From Bacillota bacterium (GTDB lineage: Bacteria; Bacillota; UBA4882; UBA8346): 64,000 bases of DNA. The position numbers were made by a program, and so were the translations under genes. Under the pieces are notes generated by a model that did no database searches, was not told where the DNA came from, and worked only from the letters and a program-made list of their open reading frames with translations. Of the stretch, positions 60,364 through 64,000 are shown piece after piece; within the stretch, counting starts at the first letter, position 1; each line of letters opens with the position of its first letter. The stretch is from the NCBI GenBank assembly GCA_023415835.1, contig JAEZJK010000007.1, positions 18,003 through 82,002 on the forward strand, given 5' to 3'.

Positions 60364-60561
60364 ATACCAAGTTGCGTTCAATTATAGTGCAACTTTTATG
60401 TGGAACAATGCTGCGGAGAGAACACAATCTATGGGAGAGTTAAAATATTACTTCAGCTTTTGTGCGGGCCCTTCGTGGCATCCACGTTGGGTATAGCACA
60501 ATTGTAGCGGAAGTTATATTTTAACCGGCCGTATAGTTGCACTTTGAATGTAACTTGGTAT
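60364..60561. repeat. MITE-like inverted-repeat element (copy A)
   Basis: 198 bases with terminal arms ATACCAAGTT (GCGTTCAA, and AGTGCAACT after a 4-base insert) matching the reverse complement of the right end. Inner arms of the GTTAAAATAT/ATATTTTAAC type. No open frame. A related short copy is at 42482-42576. Confidence 0.65.
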
Positions 60562-60610
60562 AAACCGGCGCAGAAATGTTGAAAACGGTTTGTTTAAGGT
60601 TTATTTTGGT

Positions 60611-60639
60611 TTGAAAAAGTTCATTTGATGTGTTACAAT
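60611..60639 (+). promoter_or_regulatory. Promoter of the DeoR-kduI-kduD operon
   Basis: TTGAAA, 17 bases, TACAAT, 23 bases before the TTG start. Confidence 0.7.
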
Positions 60640-60661
60640 CGGATCGTCCGGAGGGGATATT

Positions 60662-61423
60662 TTGTTAACGGTTAAAAGATGGGAAGAGATCGTCAGGATC
60701 CTGGAACGGGACGGTAGCATCGATGTTAATTCCCTTAGCGAACTTTTCGGGGTTACCGCCAAAACTATCCGGCAGGATCTAGCTGAGTTAGAAACCAAAG
60801 GCCTACTGGAACGGGTCCACGGCGGGGCGGTTTTTAAATCAAACGGCAGCGGGATCATCTCAATATTAGAACGTAAACAACATAATCTTCAAGAAAAAGC
60901 GCGCATCGCCAAACAAGCCCTAAAATATATTGAAAACGGCGATACTATTATCCTGGACGGAGGCAGCACCACCCTTGAACTAGCCAAGCAATTAGGCGAA
61001 TTACGGTTAGTAGTCATCACTAACGACTTAATGATCGCCGGAGAATTGCTTTCCCGCGAATCAGTCACCCTTTACCTTTCCGGAGGGAAATTGCGGCGTG
61101 AGGGTGTCTATACCCTCTTAGGACGTGAAGCGGAAAGGATTATGAACAGTTACAACGCGAATAAACTCTTCTTAGCCACCAGCGCGCTGGACTTCGAGCA
61201 AGGCCTGACCGTACTCTCGGAAGAAGAAGCGGAGATTAAGAAAGCGATGATCAACTCGGCCAAAGAAGTGGTTTGTCTCGCTGACTATAGCAAATTCCAT
61301 CAAATCGCCCTGGTTTCATTCGCTCCCCTGAAAATAGTCAACCGACTGATTACCGACAGCCGGATCACCGCTACAGACCGGGAATATTTGAAAGCCCAAG
61401 GGATTGAGGTGGACGCAGTTTGA
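60662..61423 (+). CDS. DeoR-family transcriptional regulator
   Basis: 253 residues, TTG start after GGAGGGG. An N-terminal helix-turn-helix with LERDGSIDVNSLSELFGVTA and KTIRQDLAELETKGLLERVH; a C-terminal sugar-phosphate-sensing domain (NGDTIILDGGSTTLELAKQL). It probably represses the downstream uronate genes and responds to a phosphorylated intermediate. Confidence 0.88.
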   Translation: MLTVKRWEEIVRILERDGSIDVNSLSELFGVTAKTIRQDLAELETKGLLERVHGGAVFKSNGSGIISILERKQHNLQEKARIAKQALKYIENGDTIILDGGSTTLELAKQLGELRLVVITNDLMIAGELLSRESVTLYLSGGKLRREGVYTLLGREAERIMNSYNANKLFLATSALDFEQGLTVLSEEEAEIKKAMINSAKEVVCLADYSKFHQIALVSFAPLKIVNRLITDSRITATDREYLKAQGIEVDAV

Positions 61424-61447
61424 AATCCGTTAGGCGTAATGCCGGTA

Positions 61448-61470
61448 AACGGTTTCTTTAAAAAACCGTT
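61448..61470 (+). promoter_or_regulatory. Inverted repeat before kduI
   Basis: AACGGTTT and AAACCGTT, 8-bp arms, 7-base spacer. Candidate operator or hairpin. Confidence 0.5.
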
Positions 61471-61502
61471 CATATAAAAACCAATTTAGGAGGCGGTACA
61501 TT

Positions 61503-62330
61503 ATGGAAGTTAGGCATGCAGCCAACCCCAATGACGTTAAGCACTACACAACTGAACGGCTCCGCAATGACTTTTTGATCCAGGGCCTTTTTAAACCGGA
61601 AGAAACCAAAGTGGTTTATAGCCATATCGACCGGATCATTACCGGAGGGGTCTGCCCGGTCAAGCCGATTACCCTCGAAGCAGGCGCGGAAATTAGGGCC
61701 AAATTTTTTCTAGAACGCCGCGAGATGGGGATTATTAATATTGGGCCCAAAGGTACGGTCAGCGTCGACGGAACCAAATACGAACTCGACACCAAAGATG
61801 GCCTCTATATCGGTATGGGTTCCAAGGAGATCGTCTTCTCCAGCAACGATCAGAATAACCCGGCCAAATTCTATTTTAACAGCGCCCCGGCGCATAAAAC
61901 CTATCCCACCGTATTGATCAAACCGGAAAATTGCATCCGGGTAGAGCTTGGTTCCCTCGAAGAATCCAACCACCGGGTGATCACCAAATACATCCTGCCG
62001 GGACAGGTCGAAAGCTGCCAGCTGGTAATGGGAATGACCTCTTTAAAACCGGGTAGCGTCTGGAATACCATGCCCTGCCATACCCATGACCGCCGGATGG
62101 AGGTCTATCTCTACTTTAACCTACCGGAGAACGCCGTGGTATTCCATTATATGGGCGAACCTACCGAGACCAGGCATATCGTAATGCGCAACGAAGAAGC
62201 GGTCATCTCCCCCAGCTGGTCCATTCACTCCGCTTCGGGGACCCAATCTTACACCTTCATCTGGGGCATGGTCGGCGAAAATCAAGCCTTCGACGATATG
62301 GACGCGGTTGCCATGAAAGATCTGAAATAA
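61503..62330 (+). CDS. kduI: 5-dehydro-4-deoxy-D-glucuronate isomerase
   Basis: 275 residues. KduI cupin with HTHDRR and NTMPCHTHDRRMEVYLYF metal ligands (His, His, Glu). It isomerises DKI in the breakdown of unsaturated uronates from pectin or glycosaminoglycans. AGGAGG before ATG. Confidence 0.93.
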   Translation: MEVRHAANPNDVKHYTTERLRNDFLIQGLFKPEETKVVYSHIDRIITGGVCPVKPITLEAGAEIRAKFFLERREMGIINIGPKGTVSVDGTKYELDTKDGLYIGMGSKEIVFSSNDQNNPAKFYFNSAPAHKTYPTVLIKPENCIRVELGSLEESNHRVITKYILPGQVESCQLVMGMTSLKPGSVWNTMPCHTHDRRMEVYLYFNLPENAVVFHYMGEPTETRHIVMRNEEAVISPSWSIHSASGTQSYTFIWGMVGENQAFDDMDAVAMKDLK

Positions 62331-62346
62331 AGGAGGATATTTAGAA

Positions 62347-63132
62347 ATGGATTTTTTGAAAAACTTTTCACTCGAAGGCAAAGTGGCTTTTGTCACCGGA
62401 GCTTCTTACGGGATCGGATTCGCCATTGCCAAAGGCTTTGCCGAAGCCGGCGCTACTATCGCTTTCAACGACATTAAGCAGGAATTGGTCGATCAAGGAC
62501 TGGCCGCTTATCAAGAAGCCGGTATCAAAGCCAAAGGATACGTCTGCGACGTAACCAACGAAGAAGCTGTCAACGCCACCGTGAAACAGATTGAAAAAGA
62601 AGCGGGCGCCATCGATATCCTGGTGAACAATGCCGGGATCATCAAACGGATCCCCATGACAGAGATGTCCGCTGCCGAATTCCGGCAGGTGATCGATGTC
62701 GATTTGAACGCCCCGTTCATCGTCGCCAAAGCGGTTATTCCCGGTATGATCAAGAAAGGCCATGGCAAAATCATCAATATTTGCTCGATGATGAGCGAGC
62801 TCGGCCGGGAAACCGTATCAGCCTATGCCGCAGCCAAAGGCGGCTTAAAGATGTTGACCAAAAACATCTGTTCCGAGTTTGGTGGGAACAATATCCAATG
62901 CAACGGCCTGGGACCCGGTTACATCGCCACTCCGCAAACCGCGCCCCTGCGCGAAGAGGGTCATCCCTTCAATAGCTTTATCATTGCTAAAACCCCGGCT
63001 GCCCGTTGGGGAACCCCCGAAGATTTGGTAGGTCCCGCTGTTTTCCTGGCTTCGGAAGCTTCCAACTTCGTCAACGGACATATTCTTTACGTCGACGGCG
63101 GCATCCTGGCCTACATCGGCAAACAGCCCTGA
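62347..63132 (+). CDS. kduD: 2-dehydro-3-deoxy-D-gluconate 5-dehydrogenase
   Basis: 261 residues. SDR enzyme with TGASYGIG at 17-24, NNAG, and catalytic Tyr160/Lys164 in SAYAAAKGG. It acts after KduI to form KDG. 16 bases after kduI. Confidence 0.92.
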   Translation: MDFLKNFSLEGKVAFVTGASYGIGFAIAKGFAEAGATIAFNDIKQELVDQGLAAYQEAGIKAKGYVCDVTNEEAVNATVKQIEKEAGAIDILVNNAGIIKRIPMTEMSAAEFRQVIDVDLNAPFIVAKAVIPGMIKKGHGKIINICSMMSELGRETVSAYAAAKGGLKMLTKNICSEFGGNNIQCNGLGPGYIATPQTAPLREEGHPFNSFIIAKTPAARWGTPEDLVGPAVFLASEASNFVNGHILYVDGGILAYIGKQP

Positions 63133-63148
63133 GTTAGTAATTAAATCG

Positions 63149-63185
63149 AGGCCGGTCGGATTAAATTCCGACCGGCCTTTTTTAT
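63149..63185 (+). terminator. Terminator of the kdu operon
   Basis: 11-bp arms GGCCGGTCGGA/TCCGACCGGCC followed by TTTTTT. Confidence 0.85.
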
Positions 63186-63204
63186 TGCCTATCCGATTTT
63201 CTAT

Positions 63205-63432
63205 TCATAATGAGTCCCACATTCGCAGAATTTTGACAAGTTGTTGATCTTCCAAAATCTGATATACCAATCTGTGTTTAACATTAATACGTCTTGAATA
63301 CGCGCCTGACAAATCACCGGTAAGTTTTTTATATGGTGGCGGATTTTGATATGGATTATTTTTGGCTATATTCTCAGGAATGGTTGACTTTAGTATCTGT
63401 TTACCCGAAATCAAAAACAATATCTCGCGCAA
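63205..63432 (-). pseudogene. Degenerate Txe/YoeB-type toxin
   Basis: 75 residues. NPYQNPPPYKKLTGDLSGAY, SRRINVKHRLVYQI and KILRMWDSL are the C-terminal two thirds of YoeB-like ribonucleases. The first 28 residues do not match the family and no antitoxin gene precedes it, so it is probably decayed. Confidence 0.65.
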
Positions 63433-63500
63433 AGGCGCAGAGTTTAAAGGTAAAACAAAAATTTGTTTTTAGGTTTTCTCTGCGTCTCAGCGCCTCTGCG
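63427..63500. repeat. CGCAGAG-type inverted repeat
   Basis: GCGCAAAGGCGCAGAG and CTCTGCGTCTCAGCGCCTCTGCG flank a hairpin AAACAAAAATTTGTTTTT. This GCGCAGAG/CTCTGCG palindrome is of the kind spread in many bacterial genomes. Confidence 0.5.
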
Positions 63501-63844
63501 GGAGAATAATAAATGAATAATTCACCGCTTTTGTAGAAATTTGTTAAATTGTAATCTATATGGTAAAATTGTTTTGTTGAGCTGAAGGTATAGTATATCA
63601 AGCCGAGAAAACTATATGTGAAATTGGTATGGGGTTATGTCGTAATTTGGTAATTTGAGGAGTAAAATACGACACAATTCAGATATGCGCTAGTTGAACT
63701 AAACCGCGTTGCGGTAGCTTAAAATAGGCAATAGCTACCTTGATCTTTGCCAAATAAATCTTGTAACCAACGACCAATAATTCCCCGATGAAATACCAAC
63801 TCCTTGGATGTAAGATATAACCAAATTCATCTAAGGAGGTTGCC

Positions 63845-64000
63845 ATGCACCATTTAAAAGAAGAAATGATTAGAAATCTTCAACTCAAAGGTTTTAGTCC
63901 AAAAACACAAACCGCCTATTTACAATACATGAAAGATTTTACGAGATACTTTGGAAGATCCCCGGTAGATATGGGAGAAGCAGAAATCAAAGAGTACCTG
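63845..64000 (+). CDS. Tyrosine recombinase, N-terminal part (continues beyond window)
   Basis: 52 residues: MHHLKEEMIRNLQLKGFSPK, then TQTAYLQYMKDFTRYFGRSP. It is the N-terminal SAM-like core-binding domain of site-specific recombinases often found in transposons. AAGGAGG before the ATG. Catalytic part lies outside the window. Confidence 0.8.
   Translation, partial: MHHLKEEMIRNLQLKGFSPKTQTAYLQYMKDFTRYFGRSPVDMGEAEIKEYL

Noticed and set aside
63401..63601. 66-residue minus-strand frame
   Set aside because: It is made of the palindromic repeat and AT-rich DNA, without a ribosome site.

Overview
The window suggests a low-to-mid GC Firmicute (Bacillota). The evidence is strong AGGAGG-type ribosome binding sites, frequent TTG/GTG starts, a two-subunit class I fumarase, an rph-rdgB pair and a Firmicutes-style phage. 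A broken beta-barrel-like gene (44139-44753) hints at a diderm lineage such as Limnochordia, Halanaerobiales or Negativicutes; this is inference only.

Positions 1 to about 41,715 are most of a lambda/HK97-like siphovirus prophage inserted at the 3' end of tRNA-Arg(TCG). The left end and the usual lysis genes lie outside the window. On the minus strand, reading right to left, the early operon runs from about 38.3 kb to 23.75 kb: a MazF-BRO fusion, many micro-ORFs, RecT plus an exonuclease, a DUF4373 protein plus a DnaC-like loader, a DNA-modification block (MT-A70, PAPS-reductase-like, membrane lysozyme-like, C5 methyltransferase), MazG, DUF1064 and YopX. The late operon runs from about 20.7 to 0.45 kb: HNH, TerS, TerL, portal, protease, HK97 capsid, connectors, tail tube, -1 frameshifted chaperone, tape measure, gpL/NlpC/gpJ-like tip and a fibre. 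The two leftward operons are separated by an oppositely transcribed five-gene cassette (21.0-23.76 kb) with its own consensus promoter, encoding an IbrA/IbrB-type pair (PAPS-reductase family plus ParB family). The lysogeny control region (39.3-41.6 kb) has Cro-like and CI-like genes with divergent near-symmetric promoters, and a tyrosine integrase.

From 41.7 to 64 kb is host chromosome: two tRNAs, a Met/His-rich mini-protein, a YfcE-type phosphoesterase, then a 13 kb exopolysaccharide locus (phosphoglycosyltransferase, three glycosyltransferases, Wzy-like ligase/polymerase, TupA-like ATP-grasp, CapA, Wzx flippase, secreted beta-helix protein, Wzz). After it come rdgB-rph, a region of three large hairpins, fumarase beta and alpha subunits, a DUF6485-like protein, a MITE-like repeat and a DeoR-kduI-kduD uronate operon. 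The right edge has a decayed YoeB-like toxin and the beginning of a transposon-type tyrosine recombinase.

Main points for follow-up are the ibrAB cassette, the MazF-BRO fusion with an internal start, the 216-codon second frame inside the cytosine methyltransferase gene, the A-AAA-AAA frameshift site in the tail chaperone, the three tandem hairpins at 58.2-58.5 kb, and a repeat family seen at 42.5 and 60.4 kb.
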